From contig NZ_CP107996.1 of the NCBI RefSeq assembly GCF_036088315.1, positions 3,428,501 to 3,492,500 of the forward strand: a stretch of DNA of 64,000 nt, in the 5' to 3' direction. This document shows positions 1 to 8,352 of the stretch, one piece after another; within the stretch, counting starts at the first letter, position 1, and each line of letters starts with the position of its first letter. The stretch is from Streptomyces sp. NBC_00344 (GTDB lineage Bacteria; Actinomycetota; Actinomycetes; Streptomycetales; Streptomycetaceae). The notes under the pieces were generated by a model. It made no database searches. It was not told the origin of the DNA and was given only the letters and a program-made list of their open reading frames with translations. The translations under genes and the position numbers were made by a program.

Positions 1-834
1 CAGATACTCCTCCAGGGCCCCGGCCACCCTGGCCGCCTCCTCGTCCGGGACCCGGCGCAGCACCGGCGGTGCGTCGACAAAGGTCCGGCTTCCGTCGCCG
101 CCCTTGGTGGTCGCCTTGGCGGCGAAGCGCGCACTGGTATTGCTGCGAGCCTTCTCCGATACCCGCTCCAGCGTGCCCAGCAGATCCCGTGCATCCGCGT
201 GCGAGACCAGTTCCTCATCGGCTATCGCGTTCCAGGCATCCAGCACGGGCAGCTTCGCCAGCAACCGCATGGTGCGCCGGTAGGCCCCCACCATGTCGAA
301 AGCCCCTGCCCGGCAGGTGTCCTCGTCGGCCCCCGCTTCCCGCCCGGCCAGGACCAGAGAGGCCGCGAGCCGCTTCAGGTCCCACTCCCACGGGCCGATC
401 TCGGTCTCGTCGAAGTCGTTCAGATCGATGACCAGCCGCCCCCGTGCATCGCCGTACAGGCCGAAGTTCGCCGCGTGTGCATCACCGCATATCTGGGCGC
501 TCACCCCCGTGAGGGGCGTGCCCACCAGATCGTGCGCCATCAGCCCGGCTGCGCCGCGCAGGAAGGCGAAGGGAGTGGCCGACATCCGGCCGACCCTTAT
601 CGGGGTGAGTGCGGTCACCCTGCCCCGGTTCGACTCCTCGACTGCCTGCACGGCGTCCGGCCTGCCGTCGGGAAGTACCAGCGAGTTGTGCGAGGAGCGG
701 GGAACCCGCTTCCTGAGCTCCTTACCCTCACGCTTCGGCGAGGCCACGGATCCCGACGCGGATGCGGCTGTCGAAGGGGCGAGCGCCCGTCGTGCAAAAC
801 CGGCCACCGCTGGAACACGTGCGATCTGGCTCAT
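1..834 (-). CDS. DUF2252 family protein, C-terminus outside the window
   Basis: Reading leftward from an ATG at 834 gives 278 codons with no stop before the window edge, so the C-terminal part is missing. The translation contains GDAHAANFG followed by DLNDFDETEIGPWEWDLKR at about residues 125-160, the most conserved block of the DUF2252 family. Those proteins are related to the phosphotransferase/protein-kinase fold, but their substrate is unknown to me. The N-terminal 40 residues are basic and Ser/Ala-rich, without a signal peptide, so I infer a cytoplasmic protein. It stands alone, with a gap of about 100 bases to the next gene. Family call is firm; function is not known. Confidence 0.85.
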   Translation of the reverse strand, partial: MSQIARVPAVAGFARRALAPSTAASASGSVASPKREGKELRKRVPRSSHNSLVLPDGRPDAVQAVEESNRGRVTALTPIRVGRMSATPFAFLRGAAGLMAHDLVGTPLTGVSAQICGDAHAANFGLYGDARGRLVIDLNDFDETEIGPWEWDLKRLAASLVLAGREAGADEDTCRAGAFDMVGAYRRTMRLLAKLPVLDAWNAIADEELVSHADARDLLGTLERVSEKARSNTSARFAAKATTKGGDGSRTFVDAPPVLRRVPDEEAARVAGALEEYL

Positions 835-938
835 GGAGTCCCCCGCCCTCGAACAACACCAACTGCCCATGACCGTACAGTTGCCGACCGCGGATGGCTT
901 CGCCCCCGTGGACAACGGGCCGGTTGTGGAAAAGTCGA

Positions 939-2078
939 TCACACGGCGACCGCTTCCTCCAGCTCTTCCTCCTCCTCCAGTTCCGTCTGCTGTGCCCTTC
1001 CCGCCGCAGGGCTTGATGCGTTCTCCCCTGTCGCCGGGCCCGCATGACGTCCCCTTGCCACCGCACCGTTCCATGGCTGCTCGGCAGACCTGCGACGGCC
1101 TGCCTCGGCCAGCGCCGCCACGCCCAGCAGGGCCAGACCTGCCACGAACCAGAGGGCCAGCACCACCAGTTCGCTGTCCAGCGCACGGCCGGCGAAGTAC
1201 ACATGGCTCCGGACGCCCTCGACGAAGCCCGCGCCGTTCCAGAAGGAGTGCAGCGCCCCGAAGAAGCCGGGCTGGAGCTCGGGCCGGAAGATCCCGCCGG
1301 AACTGGTGAAGTTGAGCATGACGAACAGCACCATCACACCGAGCGTCGTCCACCGCTTCAGGAAGGTGTGCAGCCCCACCCCGATCGCCAGGATGCCGGC
1401 CGAGTAGAGCCAAGCCATGGCCCAGATCCCGCCGAGTCCATGGTCGACCAGGTGGAACATCGGCCCGGCGAAGGCGGCACCGATGACACTCACCACCAGC
1501 GACATGCCCAGAGCGAGCAGCGCCCTGATCCGCAGCGGCAGCGCACCGCCCGCTCCGCCGATCACGGCCACCGATGCGTAGGAACCGATGCTCAGCGCGA
1601 CCAGCAGGAAGAAGATGCCCTGCCCGGTCGGATCACCGCTCGCGGGCGGCACCACATCGGTGACCTTGAGAGGCTCACCCTGTCCGGCTGCGACCTGCGT
1701 GAACACCTTCTCCACCGCCGTGGCCGTGGTGTCGGACGATGCGGAGGCCACGATCAGTTCGGGCGTCTTCCCGTTGGGAACGAAGGCGCCGTAGATGTCC
1801 TGGTCCTTCAGCTGCTGTACGGCGGTGCCGCGGTCGGCGACGGTGCTGACCGCCAGCGCGCCGTGCCCCTTGTCCTGCAGCGTCTGCGCCAGCACCTGGG
1901 AACTGGGCGCCGAGCCCACGACCGAGACATGCAGTTCATGGGGTTCCGGTGCGTGGAACGCACCCAGGTAGGCAAGTCCCATACCGATGCACATCAGCAG
2001 TGGTGTCACGAGATGGCCGAGAACATGGCGCAGATCAGCCCCTGTCCCCACCGCACCGCTACGTGGATCTGCGGACAT
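939..2078 (-). CDS. YhgE/Pip-like ABC-2-type membrane protein
   Basis: This is a 379-residue integral membrane protein. I start it at the ATG at 2078, preceded by GAGGG; the reading frame stays open upstream but would cover the operators. It has one N-terminal membrane segment (LVTPLLMCIGMGLAYLGAF), an extracytoplasmic domain of about 140 residues, then a block of five or so hydrophobic helices, and an acidic cytoplasmic tail rich in Glu. That layout matches YhgE/Pip or ABC-2 permease-like proteins (DUF3533-type). It is transcribed divergently from a MarR regulator across a 76-base gap with two operator-like repeats, so it is probably the regulated target, perhaps exporting a compound sensed by the regulator. 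Substrate unknown. Confidence 0.7.
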   Translation of the reverse strand: MSADPRSGAVGTGADLRHVLGHLVTPLLMCIGMGLAYLGAFHAPEPHELHVSVVGSAPSSQVLAQTLQDKGHGALAVSTVADRGTAVQQLKDQDIYGAFVPNGKTPELIVASASSDTTATAVEKVFTQVAAGQGEPLKVTDVVPPASGDPTGQGIFFLLVALSIGSYASVAVIGGAGGALPLRIRALLALGMSLVVSVIGAAFAGPMFHLVDHGLGGIWAMAWLYSAGILAIGVGLHTFLKRWTTLGVMVLFVMLNFTSSGGIFRPELQPGFFGALHSFWNGAGFVEGVRSHVYFAGRALDSELVVLALWFVAGLALLGVAALAEAGRRRSAEQPWNGAVARGRHAGPATGENASSPAAGRAQQTELEEEEELEEAVAV

Positions 2079-2093
2079 CGACACCCTCCAGTT

Positions 2094-2110
2094 AGTTGGC
2101 TTTTGCAACT
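2094..2110. promoter_or_regulatory. MarR operator-like inverted repeat 1
   Basis: The 17-base element has half-sites AGTTG and CAACT separated by 7 bases. It lies in the 76-base divergent gap between the membrane protein and the MarR gene, close to the membrane protein start at 2078. A second element with the same half-sites and spacing lies 24 bases away, centre to centre. I infer that the MarR protein binds both. Confidence 0.6.
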
Positions 2111-2117
2111 CTAATTG

Positions 2118-2134
2118 AGTTGTACTATACAACT
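2118..2134. promoter_or_regulatory. MarR operator-like inverted repeat 2
   Basis: AGTTGTA and TACAACT form perfect 7-base arms around a 3-base centre. It shares the outer AGTTG/CAACT half-sites and the 17-base size with the element at 2094-2110. The site sits about 20 bases upstream of the MarR start codon, where binding would repress the regulator's own promoter. Confidence 0.65.
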
Positions 2135-2154
2135 ATCCACGAGGAGGGCAAAAA

Positions 2155-2598
2155 ATGACCAGCGACGACACACAGCGGCACGACACATCCGTCGACACGA
2201 TTCAGAGAGAGCTGACCGCTTTCGCCAGGCGCGCCCGCGCGACCGCAGCACTGCTCCACCCCGAGCTGCCGCTGGTCTCGTACACCTTGCTGGCCCATAT
2301 CGATGAACGGCAGGGATGCCGGGCAACCGATCTCGCGGCTCACTACATGCTCGACAAGTCCACAGTCAGCCGGCAGCTGGCAGGTCTGGAGAAACTGGGG
2401 CTCGTCGAACGCCGACTCGCCCCGGACGATCAGCGCGTCCAGGTTCTGCACCCCACCGAAGCCGGCACCAGGACCCTGGCCTCAACTCAGGGAAGCCGGC
2501 GCGCCGCCGTTCGCGAGCGCCTCGCCGACTGGAGCGAGGAAGACCTTGAGCGATTCGCCGCCTACCTGCTGCGCTACAACACCGCTGAGCCGTCCTAG
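2155..2598 (+). CDS. MarR family transcriptional regulator
   Basis: This 147-residue protein has the usual MarR length. The winged helix-turn-helix is clear: GCRATDLAAHYMLDKSTVSR, then QLAGLEKLGLVERR and the wing DDQRVQVLHPTEAG at about residues 50-105. The ATG at 2155 follows GAGGAGGG. MarR dimers usually repress a divergent gene and their own promoter until a small phenolic or hydrophobic ligand binds. The gene is divergent from the membrane protein, with two matching inverted repeats in between. Its stop overlaps the stop of the convergent HxlR gene by 4 bases. The ligand is unknown. Confidence 0.9.
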   Translation: MTSDDTQRHDTSVDTIQRELTAFARRARATAALLHPELPLVSYTLLAHIDERQGCRATDLAAHYMLDKSTVSRQLAGLEKLGLVERRLAPDDQRVQVLHPTEAGTRTLASTQGSRRAAVRERLADWSEEDLERFAAYLLRYNTAEPS

Positions 2599-2942
2599 CA
2601 GGGGCGATTCTCCGCGGGCAGATAGGCGTCAGCCCACAATCCGAGTTCATTGAGAGCAGGCTCGAGGCCTCGACCCGCCTCGGTCAACCGGTACGAGACA
2701 CGAAGGGGCGGCCCCTCGTCGACTTCGCGCACCAGCAGCCCCGCCATAGCGAGTTCGGTCAGCCTGTCGGACAGCATCCGCTCACTGATCCCCGGGATCG
2801 CCCTCCGCAGATCCGCAAAGTACACCGGCTGCTGCATCAGGACGGCCACGATCAGCCCGGTCCAGCGCTTGCCCAACAGCTCGAAGACGCGCGTGATCGC
2901 CCCGCCGACCTGCTGACACGCCTGCTCGCTGTGTTCCGCCAT
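2595..2942 (-). CDS. HxlR family transcriptional regulator
   Basis: The predicted protein is 115 residues from the ATG at 2942, preceded by GAGGGC; an upstream in-frame start exists but has no ribosome site. CQQVGGAITRVFELLGKRWT is the typical HxlR N-terminal block, followed by a winged helix (FADLRRAIPGISERMLSDRL, then LTEAG). The cysteine near the N-terminus is present, as in redox- or electrophile-sensing members of the family. It is divergent from an FMN azoreductase gene, a common arrangement in which the HxlR protein controls the reductase in response to quinones, diamide or aldehydes. That role is inferred from context. Confidence 0.9.
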   Translation of the reverse strand: MAEHSEQACQQVGGAITRVFELLGKRWTGLIVAVLMQQPVYFADLRRAIPGISERMLSDRLTELAMAGLLVREVDEGPPLRVSYRLTEAGRGLEPALNELGLWADAYLPAENRPC

Positions 2943-3063
2943 GCCCTCAGAGTACTGATTGCCGCCCTCATTGCGGATGGACTGCAAAAAAGTAAGGGAC
3001 TATGTTATCTATAGGTACGAACAGAAATTAGACAGCGCACCACCGCATCCCCAGGAGCACACC

Positions 3064-3678
3064 ATGGCCACCCTTCTGCACATCGACTCAGCCGTCTTCC
3101 CCCAGGGCTCCGCATCCCGGGAGGTAACTGCCGCCTTTGTGAGCGCTTGGCGCGAACAGCACCCCGATGGCAAGGTCATCTACCGGGATCTGGCCGCCAG
3201 CCCCCTGCCGCACCTGGACGCCGCCACCGCCGCATCAGGTATCGAGTCCCCGCTGCGGGCGGAACTCGCCGCTGAACTGGCCGACGCCGACGCCGTGCTC
3301 ATCGGCGCTCCGATGTACAACTTCTCGATCCCGTCCACCCTCAAGGCGTGGCTCGATCACGTGATCATCGTCGGCCACAACGCCGCCACCGAAGCGAGCC
3401 CCTTGGCGGGAACTCCGTTCACCGTCGTCGCAAGCCGCGGCGGCTCCTACGCCCCCGGCACCCCCCGCGAGGACTCCGAGTTCGTACAGAACTACCTGGA
3501 GAAGCTGCTCACGAGCATGTTCGCCGCGGAAGTCGACTTCATCGTCCCGGAGCTGACCCTGGCCGCGTCACAGCCCTCGATGGCTCAGCTCATCCCGCTC
3601 GCTGAGGCCTCCCGCGCCAAGGCCCTCGACGACGCCACCACGAAGGCCAAGGCCCTCGCCGCGCGTCTTGCCGCCTGA
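3064..3678 (+). CDS. azoR: FMN-dependent NADH-azoreductase
   Basis: This 204-residue protein begins at the ATG at 3064 behind AGGAG; the longer open frame from 2959 would run through the promoter. It matches the AzoR flavodoxin-like fold: LLHIDSAVFPQGSASREV at the N-terminus (FMN phosphate loop), then GAPMYNFSIPSTLKAWLDHV at about residues 82-101, the signature around the flavin ring, and VVASRGG. The family reduces azo dyes and quinones with NADH as soluble homodimers, probably as protection against electrophiles. It is divergent from an HxlR regulator that likely controls it. No terminator is obvious immediately downstream. Confidence 0.93.
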   Translation: MATLLHIDSAVFPQGSASREVTAAFVSAWREQHPDGKVIYRDLAASPLPHLDAATAASGIESPLRAELAAELADADAVLIGAPMYNFSIPSTLKAWLDHVIIVGHNAATEASPLAGTPFTVVASRGGSYAPGTPREDSEFVQNYLEKLLTSMFAAEVDFIVPELTLAASQPSMAQLIPLAEASRAKALDDATTKAKALAARLAA

Positions 3679-3769
3679 CGGGTACCACGCAGGGAACCCC
3701 CGTGGAGGCCGGCAGTCGGAAAAGGCCGGGTCGTGGAGACCGGGTCGGGAGGCCGACGGTCACATGGGG

Positions 3770-3783
3770 GTTTCACGTGAAAC
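3770..3783. other. parS: parS site, perfect
   Basis: GTTTCACGTGAAAC, identical to the 14-base Streptomyces parS consensus bound by ParB. It is intergenic, about 38 kb from parAB and 31 kb from oriC, the outermost perfect site on the left of this window. Confidence 0.9.
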
Positions 3784-4238
3784 AACTTGCGCCGCTGCCC
3801 TTGCGCACTGGCACCCGCAAGAAGGCGAGATCGCGAACCGCGCGTCAGCCCCGACAGGCATGGAACTGGCCGTCGTCAGCGTTGCCGGGTATGCGGTGCG
3901 AGGAAGCCGCGGGTCTGCTTGGGGCTTCCTCGGCCGCCGTTGGCGGAACGGTGGCCGTGGCGCCCCAACCTGATGCCCTGTCACCTCGCGAGCACGGCGG
4001 CTCACGAGGGGCTCGCTGTCCATCCTGATCGTGAAATGGACGTGCCCGTGCAGCCTCGGTCGTGATCGCCCCTGTTGGGGATCCGCTTCGCCCTGGCGGA
4101 CACGGTCTGGTCGACCGCGCTTCGGGTGAACCTCGACATAGACGTCTTCTCTCGAGTCGGCTCGTACGACCGGGATGGGATCCCAGGCCTTACGGCGGTG
4201 GCTCTCGCCGCCCAGAAACCGAGAACTCGTCTGCCGCG

Positions 4239-4466
4239 ATGCTGACAAACACCGCCAGTCCCCGCGCGGCCGTCGTCGGCTGTTCCAACACCGCCCTCGC
4301 CCCGGTACTGGCGAGCGTGCTCGCCGCACGAGGCACCAGCGCCCTGGTCGTGCGCGGCGAAGACGGCCTCGCCGAGATCACCACCGCAGCTCCCACCACC
4401 CTCTGGATCGCCGACGGCGGCGGGTCGGGGGCCCCGGGGACGTTCTCGGCGGCAAAGGATTTCGGC
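4239..4466 (+). pseudogene. trpD-like (anthranilate phosphoribosyltransferase) remnant
   Basis: A stretch of about 75 codons reads [20 protein letters not shown], then [35 protein letters not shown] and, after a diverged part, KDFG. This follows the order of the TrpD segment that in intact enzymes resembles LTNPA, LAPV, ARG, ALV, RG.DGLDE.TT and DFG. Intact TrpD is about 340-350 residues. Sequence before and after has no family match in any frame, so the N- and C-terminal parts are lost. The frame runs open from 4062 to 4709, but the flanks look random. I consider it a decayed gene piece, not a functional protein. Confidence 0.6.
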
Positions 4467-4660
4467 TGCTCTGCACCCAGCAAGGTCCTCAGCCTGTCGC
4501 CACCGGCACGCCCACCCCCTGCCCGGGACACCTGGAACGGTCCCTACGGCTTCAGCGCCATCCTGATCGCCGTCCGCAACCCCGACCAGCCCGGAGCGCC
4601 GCTCCCCGAGTTCCGCGGACCCCGAGCTGCTCTGCGTTTCCTCCGTCGGAAAACGGTCCT

Positions 4661-4700
4661 CAAGGGCCGCCTCACCGCAACAAGGGCCGCCTCACCGCAA
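4661..4700. repeat. 20-bp tandem repeat, two copies
   Basis: CAAGGGCCGCCTCACCGCAA occurs twice, head to tail and without mismatch, just downstream of the trpD-like remnant. It looks like a recent slippage or duplication event in non-coding DNA. Confidence 0.85.
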
Positions 4701-4819
4701 CCGACCTGAACCCTTACCGACAGCAGGCCAGAAGCACGAAGCCCCACTGCCGACGGCCACGCCCGCGACAGTCACACGTCCCGGCCCGAAATCAGGCCAC
4801 CAAGGCCCGGAGAAAGCAG

Positions 4820-4850
4820 AACGGCCCGCATCATCATGATGCGGGCCGTT
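4820..4850 (-). terminator. Terminator of tRNA-Leu
   Basis: A perfect 14-base stem (AACGGCCCGCATCA and its complement) closes a 3-base loop, 40 bases beyond the 3' end of the minus-strand tRNA-Leu gene. There is no U-run, which is usual for Streptomyces terminators. Confidence 0.8.
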
Positions 4851-4890
4851 CCATCGGTGATACTGGACACTTTTCATCGGCGTCCTGTTG

Positions 4891-4973
4891 TGCGCGAGGG
4901 GGGATTTGAACCCCCACGTCCCTAAGGACACTGGCACCTGAAGCCAGCGCGTCTGCCGTTCCGCCACTCGCGC
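4891..4973 (-). tRNA. tRNA-Leu (anticodon CAG)
   Basis: 83-base class II tRNA read on the minus strand. The acceptor stem GCGCGAG/CTCGCGC, the anticodon loop TTCAGGT with anticodon CAG reading CUG codons, a long variable arm and the T-loop GTTCAAATC are all visible. CCA is not encoded. A strong hairpin follows at 4820-4850. Confidence 0.95.
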
Positions 4974-5316
4974 AAGTGGTGTTTCCGAAGCTCTCTCACT
5001 GGTTTGTGCGATCGCCTGGCGACATCCGGAAGATTAGCACGCTGGACAGGGTGGATTCACATCCGTTGTTCGACCGCCCGGGGCCGCGCTCCGCGCCCGG
5101 CGGCGACCCGTGCCTCACCCCGTGGAACGGCGGCCGCTCGCCCCCACTCCTCATGGGTGCACGCGGTGTGCGGGACACTGTCTGTAGGGCGCCTCTACGA
5201 TCCGTGTGAGAGGTGACACTCATCGAGCAGGCAGACAAGGGGAACCAGCCGTTTTCCCCACGCGTGGATACGATCAGTAAGCAGTACCAGGACGACAGCG
5301 ACGGAGGAGGTGCCTC

Positions 5317-6147
5317 ATGGGAGTCATGAAGAAGTTCGAGCAACGTCTCGAAGGTCTGGTCAACGGCACCTTCGCGAAGGTGTTCAAGTCCGAAGTCCAG
5401 CCGGTCGAGATCGCCGGCGCGCTCCAGCGCGAGTGCGACAACAACGCAACGATCTGGAACCGCGAGCGGACTGTCGTGCCCAACGACTTCATCGTCGAAC
5501 TGAGCACACCCGACTACGAGCGGCTCAGCCCGTACTCCGGCCAGCTCGGCGACGAACTCTCCGGGCTTGTCCGCGACTACGCCAAGCAGCAGCGGTACGC
5601 CTTCATGGGCCCCATCAAGGTCCATCTGGAGAAGGCCGAAGACCTCGACACCGGGCTCTACCGGGTCCGCAGCCGCACGCTGGCCTCGAGCACGAACCAG
5701 CAGAGCCCCGAGCGCGGCCCGACGGCACCTGCGGCGCCCCAGCGCGGAAACCAGGGCAGCTACGGCTATCCGCCCTCGTCGCCCCCGCCCATGCCCGCCG
5801 CACCCCCGCCCGGAGCCAATCGCGGAGATCACCGGACACCGGCGCCGGGCCCCATGCCGAGCACCCGGACACGGCGCTGGATCGAGATCAACGGCACCCG
5901 CCACCAGATCTCCCGCGCCACCCTGGTTCTCGGCCGCAGCACCGAAGCGGACGTACGGATCGACGACCCCGGCGTATCGCGCCGGCACTGCGAGATCCGC
6001 GCCGGTTCGCCATCGACAATCCAGGATCTCGGTTCCACCAACGGCATCGTGGTAGACGGACAGCACACCACCCGCGCTACGCTCCGCGACGGCTCGCGGA
6101 TCGTCGTGGGCAATTCCACCATCGTTTACCGGCAAGCCGAAGGGTGA
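5317..6147 (+). CDS. fhaA: FhaA-like protein (DUF3662 + FHA domain)
   Basis: This 276-residue protein starts at an ATG behind GGAGGAGG. Residues about 4-115 form the DUF3662 domain (KKFEQRLEGLVNGTFAKVF), a Pro/Gln-rich linker follows, and residues about 190-275 are an FHA domain with LGRSTEADVRIDD, SRRHCEI and DLGSTNGI, the phosphothreonine-binding loops. In mycobacteria FhaA binds the phosphorylated pseudokinase partnered with MurJ and tunes peptidoglycan synthesis at poles and septa; a murJ-linked pseudokinase gene is also present in this window near 49 kb. It is the first gene of the fhaA-fhaB-pstP-rodA-pbpA-pknB cluster. A cytoplasmic adaptor role is inferred from the family. Confidence 0.93.
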   Translation: MGVMKKFEQRLEGLVNGTFAKVFKSEVQPVEIAGALQRECDNNATIWNRERTVVPNDFIVELSTPDYERLSPYSGQLGDELSGLVRDYAKQQRYAFMGPIKVHLEKAEDLDTGLYRVRSRTLASSTNQQSPERGPTAPAAPQRGNQGSYGYPPSSPPPMPAAPPPGANRGDHRTPAPGPMPSTRTRRWIEINGTRHQISRATLVLGRSTEADVRIDDPGVSRRHCEIRAGSPSTIQDLGSTNGIVVDGQHTTRATLRDGSRIVVGNSTIVYRQAEG

Positions 6148-6157
6148 AGCGGGGGCA

Positions 6158-6676
6158 ATGTCAGAGCTGACCCTGACGGTCATGCGGCTAGGTTTCCTAG
6201 CTGTTCTGTGGCTGTTCGTGATCGTGGCCGTCCAGGTCATCCGCAGCGATCTGTTCGGAACGCGCGTCACGCAGCGCGGCTCACGCCGCAACGCCGACGC
6301 CCGTCCGCAACAGGCCGCACGGCAGGCCTCAACGCCGCCGCAGCAACGCCAGCAGACGGCCGCCGGCCGCCAGCGCCGCGGTGCACCCAGCAAACTCGTC
6401 GTCTCCGAGGGCACGCTGACCGGCACGACGGTTGCCCTGCAGGGGCAGACCGTCACGCTGGGCCGGGCACACGATTCAACAATCGTCCTGGACGACGACT
6501 ATGCGTCCAGCAGGCATGCCAGGATCTACCCCGACCGAGACGGCCAGTGGATCGTCGAGGATCTCGGGTCCACCAACGGCACGTATCTCGACCGGACCCG
6601 GCTGACCACCCCGACACCGATCCCGCTGGGCGCACCGATCCGCATCGGCAAGACCGTCATCGAGCTGCGGAAGTAG
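6158..6676 (+). CDS. fhaB: FhaB-like membrane-anchored FHA protein
   Basis: The 172-residue protein has an N-terminal membrane segment (LTVMRLGFLAVLWLFVIVAV), a basic Gln/Arg-rich linker, and an FHA domain at about residues 85-170 with TLGRAHDSTIVLDD, SSRHARI and DLGSTNGTYLD. The FHA motif residues (Gly-Arg, Ser-x-x-His, Asn-Gly) are all present. The family (also called FipA in mycobacteria) docks phosphorylated division and wall proteins at the membrane. It follows fhaA by 10 bases, so the two are co-transcribed. Regulation is presumably by phosphorylation by the PASTA kinase encoded at the end of the operon. Confidence 0.93.
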   Translation: MSELTLTVMRLGFLAVLWLFVIVAVQVIRSDLFGTRVTQRGSRRNADARPQQAARQASTPPQQRQQTAAGRQRRGAPSKLVVSEGTLTGTTVALQGQTVTLGRAHDSTIVLDDDYASSRHARIYPDRDGQWIVEDLGSTNGTYLDRTRLTTPTPIPLGAPIRIGKTVIELRK

Positions 6677-6805
6677 TACGACAATGAGCGAGCGGAGCGA
6701 GCGAGCCGCAGCGGTCCCGGCAACGGACCTCAGCGCGCTCCCGACCGGAGGGTGGGCAGTGTGGCTCGAGACCGGTTGTACCCGGAGCCGACAGGCGAGG
6801 TGCGC

Positions 6806-8329
6806 ATGAGTCTTTCCCTGCGCTTCGCCGCCGGATCGCACAAGGGCATGATCCGCGAGGGGAACGAGGACTCCGGCTACGCCGGCCCCCGGCTCCTCGC
6901 CATCGCCGACGGAATGGGCGGCCAGGCCGCAGGCGAGGTCGCGAGCTCCGAGGTCATCTCCACCCTCGTGACCCTCGACGACGACGTCCCCGGCTCCGAC
7001 ATCCTCACTTCGCTCGGCACCGCCGTACAGCGGGCCAACGACCAGCTCCGCATGATGGTCGAGGAGGATCCCCAGCTCGAGGGCATGGGCACCACGCTCA
7101 CCGCGCTGCTGTGGACCGGCCAGCGCCTCGGTCTGGTGCACGTCGGCGACTCCCGCGCCTATCTGCTGCGCGACGGCGTTCTGACGCAGATCACCCAGGA
7201 CCACACCTGGGTACAGCGCCTCGTCGACGAGGGCCGGATCACCGAGGAAGAGGCCACCACCCACCCGCAGCGGTCCCTGCTGATGCGCGCGCTGGGCAGC
7301 GGCGAGCATGTCGAACCTGATCTCTCCATCCGTGAGGTCAGGGCGGGCGACCGCTATCTGATCTGCTCGGACGGCCTCTCCGGCGTCGTGTCCCACCAGA
7401 CGATGGAAGACACGCTCGCCAGCTACCAGGGCCCCCAGGAGACCATCCAGGACCTCATCCAGCTCGCTCTGCGCGGCGGCGGCCCCGACAACATCACCTG
7501 CATCGTCGCCGATGTCCTCGATGTCGATTCCAACGACACCCTGGCCGGACAGCTCAACGACACCCCGGTCATCGTCGGTGCAGTCGCCGAGAACCAGGCA
7601 CAGCAGCACGACGACGGATCGATGCAGACCCCCGCAGGACGAGCGTCCGGACTCGGCCGGCCCGTGCCCCCGCCGCCCGCTCCCGGCGGCTTCGGCCCTC
7701 CCGGCAGCGGCGGAGGCTACGGCGCGGCGCCCGACGGGAGCTTCGGCTCGTACACCGACGATGACTTCATCAAGCCCTCCCGCGGCCGGAAATGGATCAA
7801 GCGGACGCTTTACGTGGTCCTGGCGCTCGCGGTGATCGGCGGCGGGCTCTACGGCGGCTACCGCTGGACGCAGACGCAGTACTTCGTCGGTTCGAACGAG
7901 AAGCACGTCGCCCTGTACCGGGGCATCAGCCAGGATCTCGCGTGGGTCTCGCTCTCGAAGGTCGACAAGGACCACCCCGAGATCGAACTCAAGTACCTCC
8001 CGCCGTACCAGCGCAAGCAGGTCGACTCGACCATCACCGAAGGCAACCGCGGCCAGGCCGAAAGCAAGATCAACGAGCTTGCCCAGCAGGCCAGCGCCTG
8101 CAAGAAGGACGCCGAGCGCCGTAAGGCGGAGGAACAGAACAGCGCGACGACCGGACCGGGCAAGACCGGTGGCACCACCGGCGGCGCAAGCACGCTGCAG
8201 TCCGCCGGGAACACGACGACCGCAACACCGAAGCCCAGTGCGACACCCAAGCCCAGCACGACGCCCACGCCAGGCCCCAGCCTCTCCGAGGATGAAAAGA
8301 AGCTGGTCCCGTTGTGCGGCAAGCAGTAG
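6806..8329 (+). CDS. pstP: PP2C-type Ser/Thr protein phosphatase, membrane-bound
   Basis: I start this 507-residue protein at the ATG at 6806 (MSLSLRFAAGSHKG, family-typical); GTG codons upstream at 6752 and 6761 are in frame but less conserved. The catalytic PP2C domain (about 1-240) has the metal-binding motifs REGNEDSG, IADGMGG, HVGDSRAYLLRDG, SDGLSG and GGPDNIT. A membrane helix (TLYVVLALAVIGGGLYGGYR, about residue 335) follows a Pro/Gly-rich linker, and a Thr/Pro-rich extracytoplasmic tail of about 150 residues ends the protein. It should dephosphorylate substrates of the PknB-like kinase and the kinase itself. It sits between fhaB and rodA in one operon. Confidence 0.94.
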   Translation: MSLSLRFAAGSHKGMIREGNEDSGYAGPRLLAIADGMGGQAAGEVASSEVISTLVTLDDDVPGSDILTSLGTAVQRANDQLRMMVEEDPQLEGMGTTLTALLWTGQRLGLVHVGDSRAYLLRDGVLTQITQDHTWVQRLVDEGRITEEEATTHPQRSLLMRALGSGEHVEPDLSIREVRAGDRYLICSDGLSGVVSHQTMEDTLASYQGPQETIQDLIQLALRGGGPDNITCIVADVLDVDSNDTLAGQLNDTPVIVGAVAENQAQQHDDGSMQTPAGRASGLGRPVPPPPAPGGFGPPGSGGGYGAAPDGSFGSYTDDDFIKPSRGRKWIKRTLYVVLALAVIGGGLYGGYRWTQTQYFVGSNEKHVALYRGISQDLAWVSLSKVDKDHPEIELKYLPPYQRKQVDSTITEGNRGQAESKINELAQQASACKKDAERRKAEEQNSATTGPGKTGGTTGGASTLQSAGNTTTATPKPSATPKPSTTPTPGPSLSEDEKKLVPLCGKQ

Positions 8330-8352
8330 AGCCGTAGGGGGCCTTTCACCAC

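Larger units (their letters stand above)
3679..4819. other. Gene-poor, apparently decayed segment
   Basis: About 1.1 kb without a convincing intact gene. Open frames exist on both strands but give Arg/Pro-rich translations without recognisable domains. It holds a perfect parS site at 3770-3783, a short piece of an anthranilate phosphoribosyltransferase-like reading frame at 4239-4466, and a 20-base perfect tandem repeat at 4661-4700. I take it for a remnant of lost genes. Confidence 0.55.

Noticed and set aside
3346..3371. GATCACGTGATC in azoR as a parS-like site
   Set aside because: Only the central CACGTG is shared with parS; the outer bases differ on both sides and it lies in ordinary coding sequence.
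3760..4329. Minus-strand 189-codon frame
   Set aside because: Arg-rich composition typical of shadow frames in GC-rich DNA; no domain and it crosses the parS site.
4062..4709. 215-codon open frame as an intact gene
   Set aside because: Only the middle 75 codons resemble a protein family (TrpD); the rest is Arg/Pro-rich and without similarity, so I treat it as a remnant.
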